Below, one piece after another: positions 1 to 7,901 of a stretch of 64,000 nt of DNA. How positions within the stretch are numbered: the stretch's first letter is position 1; each line of letters begins with the position of its first letter. The notes beneath the pieces were generated by a model. It saw only the letters and a list, made by a program, of their open reading frames with translations. It did not search any database and was not told where the DNA came from. This DNA comes from Nitrospira sp. (GTDB taxonomy: Bacteria > Nitrospirota > Nitrospiria > Nitrospirales > Nitrospiraceae). Location: NCBI GenBank assembly GCA_029194725.1, contig JARFXQ010000011.1, positions 62,001 to 126,000 on the forward strand, in the 5' to 3' direction. The translations under genes and the position numbers were made by a program.

Positions 1-2
1 CG

Positions 3-1397
3 GCGAAGAAAGAGCAAGAGCTGGCGCAGGCCAAACGCCGCGTTGGGGAATTCGAACAACAGTTGGCCGCGATGGGAAAAGGACAGGACCTGACCCAGGC
101 CAAACGTCGCGCTGCCGAAGTCGATCAGCAGATGGCGGGGAAAGAGCAAGAGCTGGTACAGGCCAAGCGTCGCGTCACCGACGCGGAGCAGCAGATAGCG
201 GGGAAAGAACTAGAACTGGCCCAGGCCAAGCGCCGTGTCACTGAAGCCGAACTGCAGATGGCAGAGAGAGAGCAAGAACTGGCGCAGGCCAAGCGCCGAG
301 CTGCCGAAGTCGACCAGCAGATGGCGGGGAAAGAGCAGGAACTGGCGCAGGCCAAGCGCCGTGTCACCGAGGTCGAACAACAGACGGCGGGGAGAGAGCA
401 GGAACTGGCGCAGGCCAAGCGCCGTGTCACCGAGGTCGAACAACAGACGGCGGGGAGAGAGCAAGAACTGACACAGGTCAAACGTCGTGTCACCGACGCG
501 GAACAGCAGATCGCGGGGAAAGAACTAGAACTGACCCAGGCCAAGCGCCGCACCGCCGAAGCGGAACAACAGACGGCGAAGAAAGAGCAAGAACTGGCGC
601 AGGTCAAGGAGGACCTCAAACAAGCCACGCAAAAGCTGGCGGATCTCACTCCCCAACTCACGACAAAAGACGCGGAACTTGTGCGCACGAAGCAATTGCT
701 GGCGGAGTTTGAGCTCAATTCGTCCAAACAGGCCGCGTCGGCTTCCGCTCAGGAAGAACCTCCCTCGCTTGCGCTGCTAACTATCGATCACAATCTCTCT
801 TTGACCAACCTGCTCGGGCCAGACTCTGAGGTCGCAGATGATGGAGAAGCATTACTATCGAATAGCGAGCTCGGCAAAGTAAGCGAAAGCCTTGCGAATC
901 TATTACAGCCCGAACTCAGGAAGGGTAGTGCCGCCTTGAAGCAGCGCGGAAATAAATTGACCCTCGCATTGGCAGCCGGAGAGTTATTTCCCCCAGGTGA
1001 CGCGACACTCACCATCGGAGGCGCCTCGCTCCTCGAGCGGGTCGGGGTCGTCTTGCATGGATTCCGTTACCAGAACATCGAGGTAGCCGGACATACCGAC
1101 AACCAGCCGCTCCGGAACGACTCTCGGAAGGGCTTTCGGGATAATGTCGAACTCTCTCGAACACGGGCCGACCATGCCGTTCAGGTACTGGTCAGCGGGG
1201 GACTAGGAGCCGACCGAGTCAAAGCAGTGGGCTACGCAGATAGCAAGCCTATCGCGACGAATGATACTGAAAATGGCCGGATGAAGAACCGACGAATGGA
1301 AATCGTGATTACACAATGGCCGGAATCGGGCGGCAATGCGACCGACGGAAAGGCGCAAGCCGGCAAGAAACCCCAGGATACCCCCCCCAAACGGTGA
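3..1397 (+). CDS. OmpA-domain protein with long coiled-coil repeats (5' end outside window)
   Basis: Cell-envelope protein whose C-terminal OmpA/MotB-like domain should bind peptidoglycan. The frame is open to the left edge, so the N-terminus is missing. From about 12 to 650 the product is a run of near-identical 21-residue units of the type EQELAQAKRRVTEVEQQ followed by TAGR, a heptad-rich, highly charged coiled coil. The last ~110 residues carry the OmpA signature: GHTDNQPL, then LSRTRADHAVQVL, then RMKNRRMEIVI. By family knowledge the coiled coil spans the periplasm while the OmpA domain anchors to the wall. The exact partner is unknown. An upstream signal peptide or membrane segment is expected but cannot be seen. 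Confidence 0.85.
   Translation, partial: AKKEQELAQAKRRVGEFEQQLAAMGKGQDLTQAKRRAAEVDQQMAGKEQELVQAKRRVTDAEQQIAGKELELAQAKRRVTEAELQMAEREQELAQAKRRAAEVDQQMAGKEQELAQAKRRVTEVEQQTAGREQELAQAKRRVTEVEQQTAGREQELTQVKRRVTDAEQQIAGKELELTQAKRRTAEAEQQTAKKEQELAQVKEDLKQATQKLADLTPQLTTKDAELVRTKQLLAEFELNSSKQAASASAQEEPPSLALLTIDHNLSLTNLLGPDSEVADDGEALLSNSELGKVSESLANLLQPELRKGSAALKQRGNKLTLALAAGELFPPGDATLTIGGASLLERVGVVLHGFRYQNIEVAGHTDNQPLRNDSRKGFRDNVELSRTRADHAVQVLVSGGLGADRVKAVGYADSKPIATNDTENGRMKNRRMEIVITQWPESGGNATDGKAQAGKKPQDTPPKR
81..584 (+). repeat. Tandem 63-bp in-frame coding repeat
   Basis: Eight consecutive 63-bp units, each coding 21 residues, start at 81, 144, 207, 270, 333, 396, 459 and 522. The two units at 333 and 396 are almost identical at DNA level, which points to recent duplication. 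Partial, more diverged units flank the array (from 12 and from 585). Unit length is a multiple of seven residues, so the copy number can change without disturbing the coiled-coil register. Confidence 0.9.
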
Positions 1398-1521
1398 CTA
1401 TCGTTGGCAGTTACGGAATTGCCGATGGCGAGGACCAAGGTATCCGCCCCTCTTTTCCCTTTGACGAAGAGGTGCTGGTTCATCCGGAACATTCCAAGGT
1501 CTCAGGAAATCGCCAGGAGTA

Positions 1522-2670
1522 TTAGGCTGATATGAACCGCCTCCGAAGAGACGGCAGGTCGCAAACATAGCGCGCGAGCGCCAAGGCGGCGGAGAGTCCC
1601 GGTGATTCAATGCCGATCAGATTAATCAACAGGGGATCTTCCCTGTCGACCGAGATGATGAAGTCGCTCTTGGACCGGCTCTTCGTCACGACACGTGGCC
1701 TGATTCCGGAATAGGCCCAACGAAGGTCACGTTCATCCAGGGATGGAAGGAATTTCTGCAAGGCTTCAATGAACAATCCCGGCGGCGTCTTGCGCGAGGT
1801 ATAGTCCGCTTTGTCTGTGATGAGCATTTCGTTCGGCCCGAGATACAACCGTCCGTTCGGGCGGGGGCTGAAATGAATTCCCTTGCCGGTCGATTGACCT
1901 GGTAACGCAGGATACACCGGACGCCCGATCAGGCTTCGCTTCTCCGGGGTGACCAGTTCGTAATACTCACCCCGTACGGGGCTGATGACATATTTCCTAT
2001 GGGACATGCCCAATGCGGCAATCTCGTCGGCATAGAGTCCAGCCGCATTGATCAGGCAGGCAGTTCGGATCCGTTGGCGGTCGGTGGAAACGAGATACGA
2101 GCCGGCGGCCTCCTCGACGCCGATGACCCGATTGTTGAAGGCAAACTCTGCGCCGGTCAGTTCCGAGTCGGTCTTGAGTGATTGCACGAAGGCTTGAGAA
2201 TCAATGACGGAGACGCTCGGAATAGCGATGCCGCAGCAGGCGTGAAGAGAGGGTTCGCAAGTCCGTATGGCAGAAGGCGTCATAAACCGCACCCTCGTTT
2301 TTGTCCTCCAAGCGTTGAACCACAAGCGCCGCAACATCGATATGTCGCGCCACAGACCCCGACGGACATCCTCCATCGAGATAGCGATGATCATGCCGGC
2401 TCTGAGCATGGGGACGTTATGCTCCAGCGCGTATGTTGTCGCCAACTGACACCCTTCTCGGGCGAGCCTCTCCTTTAGTGAGAAGGGAGGTTCATGGATA
2501 CCGCTGTGGAGGACGCCACTGTTGCGCCCGCTGGTTTCTTCCCCGGGGCGCTCGTGCTGTTCCAGGATGAGAATACGGGTCGGCGCGACTCGGCGCCGGC
2601 ACAATAATTCCCTGGCAATCGCGCATCCGACGATACCGGCACCGACGATGGAGACATCGTACGTGTTCAT
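1522..2670 (-). CDS. lhgO: L-2-hydroxyglutarate oxidase-like FAD-dependent oxidoreductase
   Basis: Predicted flavoprotein of the DAO family that oxidises L-2-hydroxyglutarate to 2-oxoglutarate, probably passing electrons to the quinone pool. The N-terminus has the dinucleotide-binding motif VSIVGAGIVGCAIAREL followed by a Glu that would hold the ADP ribose (LILEQ). The stretch ETSGRNSGVLHSGIHE near residue 50 is typical of LhgO proteins, and the C-terminus has the SGIRPR and GIESPGLSAALALA motifs of the FAD domain. Length (382 aa) is close to the ~400 aa of the family. It faces the OmpA gene tail to tail and stands alone. The substrate is inferred from family resemblance only. Confidence 0.75.
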   Translation of the reverse strand: MNTYDVSIVGAGIVGCAIARELLCRRRVAPTRILILEQHERPGEETSGRNSGVLHSGIHEPPFSLKERLAREGCQLATTYALEHNVPMLRAGMIIAISMEDVRRGLWRDISMLRRLWFNAWRTKTRVRFMTPSAIRTCEPSLHACCGIAIPSVSVIDSQAFVQSLKTDSELTGAEFAFNNRVIGVEEAAGSYLVSTDRQRIRTACLINAAGLYADEIAALGMSHRKYVISPVRGEYYELVTPEKRSLIGRPVYPALPGQSTGKGIHFSPRPNGRLYLGPNEMLITDKADYTSRKTPPGLFIEALQKFLPSLDERDLRWAYSGIRPRVVTKSRSKSDFIISVDREDPLLINLIGIESPGLSAALALARYVCDLPSLRRRFISA

Positions 2671-3099
2671 GGGATTTCATCCTGTCCGCCTTCACTCGAA
2701 CCGGAAGAATATTTTGGAGGTCCGCCCCCCCCATAGCACTACCTTAAATCTCATGCGCAAGCGCGACGCGCCCGGTGCGAGACATAATTGGTGCTCACAT
2801 CAGTGGAGCTGCCATTCATACTTGATTGCTTCCAGAAGGGTTTTCATCTCACTTGGCGACCTCAGACGCTTTTGAACCACCGCATTGACAGGGGCACTTA
2901 TGAAGGTGCAACATGCGTATCCTATTGAGCTATTGGAAACGTGCATCAGACAGCTTAACCGCCATATTCGTTTCGCTTTCGATGATATCGTCATGAGCGC
3001 ACTTCCACAATGAGATCTCTTGAGGGTGCTCTGCGGGAAGTAGGATAAAGAGGACCTGCGGCTCTCTGTTCAATCTTAGAAAATAAGGAGGCCAAAATC
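2671..3099. other. Intergenic region, no convincing gene
   Basis: This gap separates the divergent oxidase and ferredoxin genes and must hold both promoters. It contains a short open frame from about 2900 (37 codons) without a ribosome site, which I do not call. A motif CACTACCTTAA at about 2737-2747 recurs at about 4527 (see the repeat entry). Nothing else is recognisable. Confidence 0.5.
2729..2750 (+). repeat. Dispersed short repeat, copy 1 (CACTACCTTAA core)
   Basis: The stretch CCCATAGCACTACCTTAAAT matches CCCATGGCACTACCTTAAGT at about 4518-4540 with two differences. Both lie in gene-free DNA in the same orientation. They resemble solo ends of an insertion sequence, but no transposase lies between them. 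Confidence 0.35.
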
Positions 3100-3447
3100 A
3101 TGGCACTGCTGATTACCGAAGAATGTATCAACTGTGGCGCTTGCCTGCCGGAATGTCCGAACGAGGCCATCTTCGAAACTCGCAGCGATGCGGAATCGAA
3201 GGGAAATCATGTGGGCGACGGCCAGGGAGTGGGGGACAACATTTACGTGATCACTCATGATCGGTGCACCGAGTGTGTCGGTCATTTTGACGAACCTCAA
3301 TGTGCGGCAGTCTGTCCGGTCGATAATTGTTGCATTTCTGATCCGGCTTATCCGGAGGGGACCGATGTTCTGCTGGAAAAGGCGAAGGTCCTGAATCCTG
3401 ACAAGCCCATCGATCCGGCAAAAGTTTGGAGCGGCGTGCGGAACTGA
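3100..3447 (+). CDS. 2[4Fe-4S] ferredoxin, YfhL type
   Basis: Small electron carrier. Two cluster-binding motifs are visible: CINCGACLPECP (residues ~10-21) and a second one starting CTEC at ~57 with an insertion before CAAVCPVDNC. A second motif interrupted by a few residues is usual in the YfhL/Alvin-type ferredoxins, which have very low potential clusters. A strong ribosome site, AAGGAGG, lies about 9 bases before the ATG. In an organism with 2-oxoacid:ferredoxin oxidoreductases (one is encoded at 29.5-33.4 kb) it is a plausible partner, but that pairing is inferred. Confidence 0.9.
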   Translation: MALLITEECINCGACLPECPNEAIFETRSDAESKGNHVGDGQGVGDNIYVITHDRCTECVGHFDEPQCAAVCPVDNCCISDPAYPEGTDVLLEKAKVLNPDKPIDPAKVWSGVRN

Positions 3448-3540
3448 TCGGTTCCACTTCGAGGTTCTGTGCCACTCTAACAGGCTGAGAACGTCGCGGG
3501 TACAGTCATGTGTGACTTGGCCTAACCGAAACGATGAGTC

Positions 3541-3843
3541 ATGGCTGATAAAGTCCCAAGGTTTATGACAAATGCAACCGTCATCAAGGTGTTAGCGAAA
3601 GTATTTGCTTTCCAAGCTATCGAGATCAACCTCTTGCGGTCCCATGCTGGAATATCCGATGCTGATTGGAAAACCCTTAAGACGGAAGCCTTTAAGAAAA
3701 CATATGCGAAGCAACGCGCTTTTTATGAAGATCGCTTGACGGGCGCATTCGCGCTGGAGCACATTTCCCAGTCTGAACGCGAAACAAGACTTCTTGAGCT
3801 CTGGCTCAAACAGAGCGAGGAGTCCCCCAAAGACGAACCATAA
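3541..3843 (+). CDS. Hypothetical protein, ~100 aa
   Basis: I do not recognise this family. The product is a predicted soluble, mostly helical protein with no signal peptide, no cysteines and a charged C-terminus (SEESPKDEP). It starts 93 bases after the ferredoxin on the same strand and may be cotranscribed with it. The frame is clean and the composition looks coding, but no clear ribosome site precedes the ATG. Confidence 0.55.
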   Translation: MADKVPRFMTNATVIKVLAKVFAFQAIEINLLRSHAGISDADWKTLKTEAFKKTYAKQRAFYEDRLTGAFALEHISQSERETRLLELWLKQSEESPKDEP

Positions 3844-4071
3844 ACCAAACTTCCTGTACCATAGGGTAGGTTTTATTCTGTGTCATCTACAAGTCTCCAC
3901 AGAAACAGTCACGCCGAAAAGGAATTTCTTATCAATCTCCTCAACGGTCCTTGCGACGTGCGAGACATTGAGAGTAACTGTTTGAATAATTAAAGAACAA
4001 TCTAGCCCGCCGTAAACGAGCACTCGTGGTGGTTTCGTATGGTGGACAAGTCTGACCACTGGAGAATAGAC

Positions 4072-4491
4072 ATGAACACGAATCGCTTTCCATGGGTGCA
4101 GGCTGGGCTGGTGCTCCTTGTTGGAGCTACCCTCTGCACACTACTGGTCGTCACAGAGGAATCTGTACTGGCTCATGGTGAAGACCCGTTCGAGACGAGT
4201 CCATCACAATCGAGCCCGTCCAGCCCATCAACCCAATCCAGCCCCAAGGCAGCCGGGCTGCAAGCAGCCTGCTGGGCTCTCACCATTCCCTATGGTGCCG
4301 TGAAAATGGCCTATGCGATCGGCGGAGGCATTGTGGGCGGCCTCACTTGGACGCTGACGGGAGGGAACATGAAGGCGGCAAAGTCCATCTGGATTCCCTC
4401 GATGACAGGCGACTACATCGTCCAGCCGCAGCATCTCACCAGAGAGAAGCAGCTCTACTTCGTGGGCGTGTCGTCAGAAGACCCCCTGTAA
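4072..4491 (+). CDS. Exported or membrane-anchored hypothetical protein
   Basis: Function unknown. The N-terminus is a typical signal sequence (VQAGLVLLVGATLCTLLVV) followed by a Ser/Pro/Gln-rich linker, then a hydrophobic Gly-rich stretch (AYAIGGGIVGGLTWTLTGG) that could be a second membrane or amphipathic segment. The C-terminus is polar. I chose the ATG at 4072 over the one at 4039 because GGAGAA lies just before it and because it puts the signal peptide at the very N-terminus. The Gly-rich segment recalls small envelope proteins, without a firm family match. Confidence 0.6.
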   Translation: MNTNRFPWVQAGLVLLVGATLCTLLVVTEESVLAHGEDPFETSPSQSSPSSPSTQSSPKAAGLQAACWALTIPYGAVKMAYAIGGGIVGGLTWTLTGGNMKAAKSIWIPSMTGDYIVQPQHLTREKQLYFVGVSSEDPL

Positions 4492-4918
4492 TAACATCGA
4501 AGAAACGGGGTCCGAGTCCCATGGCACTACCTTAAGTCGCAAGACCTCAGGCGTGCGAGAAAAGGAGGTTGGCTGAGCGCCTCATGTTGTGACAATGGTG
4601 TAATCATCCAAGGATCAGGCTTTGATACCTTAACGATCTTGGCCACCTGCTCGACAGTTCTCTGTATCGAGGGCACTCGCTCGACACGATCCGCGACAGT
4701 AACAGGCTTATCGTGGTGACATCCCGCCAGGAGCAGAACGGGCTCAAACCTCTAAAACAGTGACTCCCAAAACATGACCCTACCGGCGAGTCGGCAACGC
4801 AGCTGGTTGGAGGACAGCGCGGAGGGAACCGCGGCAACAACGACGCACTCGGCCTGCATGGGATAAAGCACTGCGTCGTTGCCGACATGGGCCTGGTTTT
4901 GGATGGAGATGATCAACA
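4492..4918. other. Gene-poor region with a short repeat and an inverted repeat
   Basis: No convincing gene is visible. The segment holds the second copy of the CACTACCTTAA motif at about 4527-4537, and a 10-bp perfect inverted repeat, CAACGACGCA at 4838-4847 with its complement at 4872-4881 (24-base loop), lying about 40 bases beyond the yggS stop codon. There is no T-run on either side, so it is not a classical intrinsic terminator. Confidence 0.45.
4518..4540 (+). repeat. Dispersed short repeat, copy 2 (CACTACCTTAA core)
   Basis: Second copy of the repeat described at 2729-2750, same orientation, two mismatches over about 20 bases. Confidence 0.35.
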
Positions 4919-5689
4919 TCAGCCGGCTCCAGCCGCGCCCGGCCAATAGTGAGAATCAGGCAGAGGCCGGGGACCGAAGACGGCCTGCCCAACGCGCACG
5001 ATAGTAGCGCCTTCCTCGATCGCCCATTCATAGTCGCCTGACATGCCCATCGACAAGTCGGCGAGCATCGCACCCTGCGGTGCATCGTTCAGCGCGCGAT
5101 CGCGGATCCCGCGCAACAGGCGAAAGCAACGACGCACCTCGGCCTCGTCCGGGGTGAACGTGGCGAGCGTCATGAACCCCTTGGGACGCAGCGAGTCGAA
5201 CGCCCACAATTCCTTAAGAAAGGCGGGTACCGCTTCGAGAGCCAGGCCGTATTTGCTGGCCTCGCCCGACGTGTTGACCTGCACGAGCACATTGAGGCCG
5301 TGCCCAAGATGCTGAAGCCGCCTTTCGAGCGCGGTCGCCAGCGACAGGCGGTCCAACGACTGCACCTCCGAAGCAAAGCGCAGCACGTCTTTGACCTTGT
5401 TACTTTGGAGATGCCCGATCATCGACCAACGGACAGGCTCGTTGGAAAGCGCTCTGGCCTTTCCAAGCCCTTCCTGCACCTTGTTCTCGCCAAGGTCGGT
5501 CGCACCCGCACGCACCGCCTCCAACACTCGCTCTGGCGCAACGGTCTTGGTCACGAGCACGAAGCGAACAGCCTCGGGGGACCGGCCGGACCGCAGCGCA
5601 GCGCCAGCAACCTTACCCATGATAGCAGACAGCTTTACCGCAACATCAGACAACGCCTGCTCCTTCGAAGTGAAGGGGAATCGTAGCAT
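4919..5689 (-). CDS. YggS/PROSC family PLP-binding protein
   Basis: Predicted pyridoxal-phosphate homeostasis protein of the alanine-racemase N-terminal fold; members hold PLP but have no strong catalytic activity of their own. The PLP lysine is expected in FVLVTKTVAPE (residues ~43-53). Family motifs GENKVQE, WSMIGHLQSNK, VLVQVNTSGEASKYG, and near the end LSMGMSGDYEWAI with VRVGQAVFG are all present. Length (256 aa) is slightly above the usual ~230 because of an N-terminal extension. The start overlaps the last bases of the decayed oxidoreductase next door (5690-6091), suggesting that the deletion there brought the two together. Confidence 0.88.
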   Translation of the reverse strand: MLRFPFTSKEQALSDVAVKLSAIMGKVAGAALRSGRSPEAVRFVLVTKTVAPERVLEAVRAGATDLGENKVQEGLGKARALSNEPVRWSMIGHLQSNKVKDVLRFASEVQSLDRLSLATALERRLQHLGHGLNVLVQVNTSGEASKYGLALEAVPAFLKELWAFDSLRPKGFMTLATFTPDEAEVRRCFRLLRGIRDRALNDAPQGAMLADLSMGMSGDYEWAIEEGATIVRVGQAVFGPRPLPDSHYWPGAAGAG

Positions 5690-6091
5690 AAGCCCTCTGG
5701 GCGACCAACCCCAAAGGTATAGAATTCATTGGCGTCCGCCATACCCGGTGTGGCGGCAAAGTCGTAGTCGGCTCCAAGCGGGATGACCAGGAAATCCGCC
5801 TCATGGGTCCCATGGTCGGTCGTGACGCGCTTCGCGATGGGATTGATTGATGTGATCGTTTCCTGGAGGTAGCGCATGACGGGCTTCACGAATTTCTTTA
5901 TAGGGCAGACGCACCGCGTCGGGCGTCGTGCGCCAACAAAACAGCCCATCGAGCTTCGAGAAACCGAAATAGAAGGCATCGCTCTTGTCAATCAGCGTCC
6001 CTTCGATGCCGTCGCCAAAGGCCTCCGGAAGCATGGTGCTGAGTTCGAGTCCGCCGAAGCCCACTCCAAGAACGAGATTCCGCTTTTTCAT
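5690..6091 (-). pseudogene. Truncated, frameshifted FAD/NAD(P) oxidoreductase (sulfide:quinone reductase-like)
   Basis: Two minus-strand frames join into one N-terminal half of a pyridine-nucleotide-disulfide oxidoreductase. The first, from 6091, begins KKRNLVLGVGFGGLELSTML, a dinucleotide-binding motif with the first glycine of GxGxxG altered to GVGFGG; it reads well to LPYKEI. Near 5890-5901 the homology moves to another frame (KFVKPVMRYLQETI, then DFLVIPLGADYDFAATPG), and it stops at about 5713 just before yggS. The C-terminal half is absent. The pattern GADYD.AATPG and the layout suggest the sulfide:quinone or flavocytochrome c sulfide dehydrogenase group. It should be non-functional. Confidence 0.7.
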
Positions 6092-6199
6092 AGGGTTGCA
6101 TTCGACAGCTATTGAGTGATTCTTTCCTGCGACGAACGCAGCGCCGCTGCCTAATCAGACCGCGTGCTTGCTCATGAAGGCCCTCGTTGCTTCCACGTA

Positions 6200-7033
6200 G
6201 ACCTCCGGAGATGTGTGGCCTTTGCCAACGAATCGGTGCTCCGCGAGGCCGAGACACGAGATCAGCCGTATCTCACCAAGTTGCGCGTCACAAAGAATGT
6301 GACGGCCCTCATCCAGACGCTCTTTCGCTCCACCGCGTGGGAAGATGCCGGCCACGGTTGGGAAGGGATCGAAGAGACGTTGCGGCTGTCAGGGTGGAGT
6401 CGAGCGCGCCGCGTGGTCGTGTTGCGCCGCCCCCTCACAGGCGAGCTGCTCAGGACCGGGACGGATGCCGATCAAGAGCGGTTCGACTTCATAGAGAGCG
6501 ATGTGCCCACAAAACGCTATGAGTACGCGGTGCTGGTCACCTCAACCGCGTACGAGATTCTCGCTCTCGCCCAGCTCTATCGCGATCGGGCCGATGCCGA
6601 AAACACCTTCGACGAGTTGAAGAATCAATGGGGGTGGGGCGACTTCACCACGCAGGATTTGGCGCGCTGTCGGCTCATGGCACGAATGGTGGCGTTGGTC
6701 TACAACTGGTGGACGCTGTTCGTGCGGCTCGCCCAGCCCCACAAGCACTTCGAGGCGATCTCGAGTCGACCGCTCTTGGTGCATGATGTCGCCACGCAAA
6801 CCCACCACGCCGGCCAAACCCGCCTCACCATCACCAGCCTGCATGCCAAGCACTCCGCCATCCAAGCGGTGCTCACCAGCTTGGCGGGCTTTCTGCAGAC
6901 CCTCAAAGCCACTGCGGAGCAGTGGACTGAGGCCGATCGCCTGCGGGCAATTCTTGCCCGCGCGTTCGCCAGTTTTCTGCTCCCACCTGCAGACCCGCTG
7001 GCCTTGCCGATCTCAGAAACTGCGCCAACCTGA
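6200..7033 (+). mobile_element. IS1380-type transposase remnant, 5'-truncated
   Basis: The open frame (possible start 6164) encodes the C-terminal ~270 residues of a DDE transposase of the IS1380 group. Diagnostic stretches are REAETRDQPYLTKLRVTKNV, then YRDRADAENTFDELKNQWGW (the region with the catalytic Glu) and CRLMARMVALVYNWW. Full-length proteins are about 430-500 aa, so the N-terminal third including the first catalytic Asp residues is missing, and the residues before about 6220 do not resemble the family. I could not identify terminal inverted repeats. The element is probably immobile. It lies next to the decayed flavoprotein, which it may have helped to break. Confidence 0.75.
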
Positions 7034-7081
7034 CACGTGGACTGCCGTTTTTAGGTTAACGGGTCCGATAAATTCCTGCTC

Positions 7082-7801
7082 TTATTCCTTCGGCGGCGTG
7101 CAGTTGGATCCGCCTCGTTCCTGGCACAACCGATACCGCAGCTGCTCCGCCCAGAATGCTAAGGTCTGATGCACGTCGTCCCAAGAATCGAAGGACTTCG
7201 AATCGAGATGGCGTTTGCCGACTCGCCGGTCGGCGGAAGCGCCAAGTACTTCTCCCGTTTGCGCATCCGAAATCTTCCCTTCGATGCTGGCTTCCCCAAC
7301 AAAGAGCGGCTTGCCGGTCCCGAGATCCTTAAGGAACGAGGCAAGAGCAAGATAATTCATCGGAGCGGGGATCGTGGAGACGGCGCGCAACACGACATAG
7401 GAGTGATCCGCTCGCGTGATGGCCGCTTGAATGCGCAGGGTATTCGGGCCTGGCGTCGACACCATTTCATAATCTTTCGAGAGACTCTGGTACATCAGAC
7501 TGTACATCATGTCGGCGACACTCTGAAGTTCCTTCTGGGGAGCGGTATTCTGCTCGGCAGCCGGTGGGCCCCACAGGGTAACCGGTTCCAATAGCATCTT
7601 CTTGTAGGTCCCGCGTGGGATGAGGGCGACGCGCGGGCTCTTGTACACCAGGAGCGCCTCTCCCTCCTTGCCTTTTTGCATCAGCGGGGCTAAATCTCCA
7701 AGGAAACCCACTTGTTCCATCGATCGCGCTTGCTTGGTCGATTTGCAGCCAACCAGCAAAGCTATCATGGCGAGCAAGACGATCTGCGGTAACGACCTCA
7801 T
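7082..7801 (-). CDS. DUF3313-like lipoprotein
   Basis: Probable outer-membrane lipoprotein of unknown function. The start at 7801 is preceded by AAGGAGGTG, and the product begins with a signal peptide ending in a lipobox, ALLVGC, near residue 19. An earlier in-frame start at 7987 would give an unlikely Arg-rich extension overlapping the permease gene. The body has the pattern of the DUF3313 family (VYKSPRVALIPRGTYKKMLL near the N-terminus and GEASIEGKISDAQTGEVLGA in the C-terminal half). It lies 100 bases after the RND permease, so it is likely the last gene of the efflux operon. Confidence 0.75.
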   Translation of the reverse strand: MRSLPQIVLLAMIALLVGCKSTKQARSMEQVGFLGDLAPLMQKGKEGEALLVYKSPRVALIPRGTYKKMLLEPVTLWGPPAAEQNTAPQKELQSVADMMYSLMYQSLSKDYEMVSTPGPNTLRIQAAITRADHSYVVLRAVSTIPAPMNYLALASFLKDLGTGKPLFVGEASIEGKISDAQTGEVLGASADRRVGKRHLDSKSFDSWDDVHQTLAFWAEQLRYRLCQERGGSNCTPPKE

Positions 7802-7901
7802 TGAACACCTCCTTGTTAAAGGCATTACAGACAAGAACAGCCCGCCTTTCTCCTCTCTCTTCCTTGAAGGGCGAGCAGGTAAAATCATTGTGGAGCTATA
7901 C

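Noticed and set aside
81-584. Possible CRISPR-like repeat array
   Set aside because: Units are directly adjacent with no unique spacers and stay in frame in a coding gene.
125-727. Ser/Cys-rich 200-codon minus-strand frame
   Set aside because: Antisense of the 63-bp repeat array; the repeats keep the opposite strand open by periodicity alone.
2800-2994. 64-codon minus-strand frame before the ferredoxin
   Set aside because: No start context or family resemblance; lies in a divergent promoter region.
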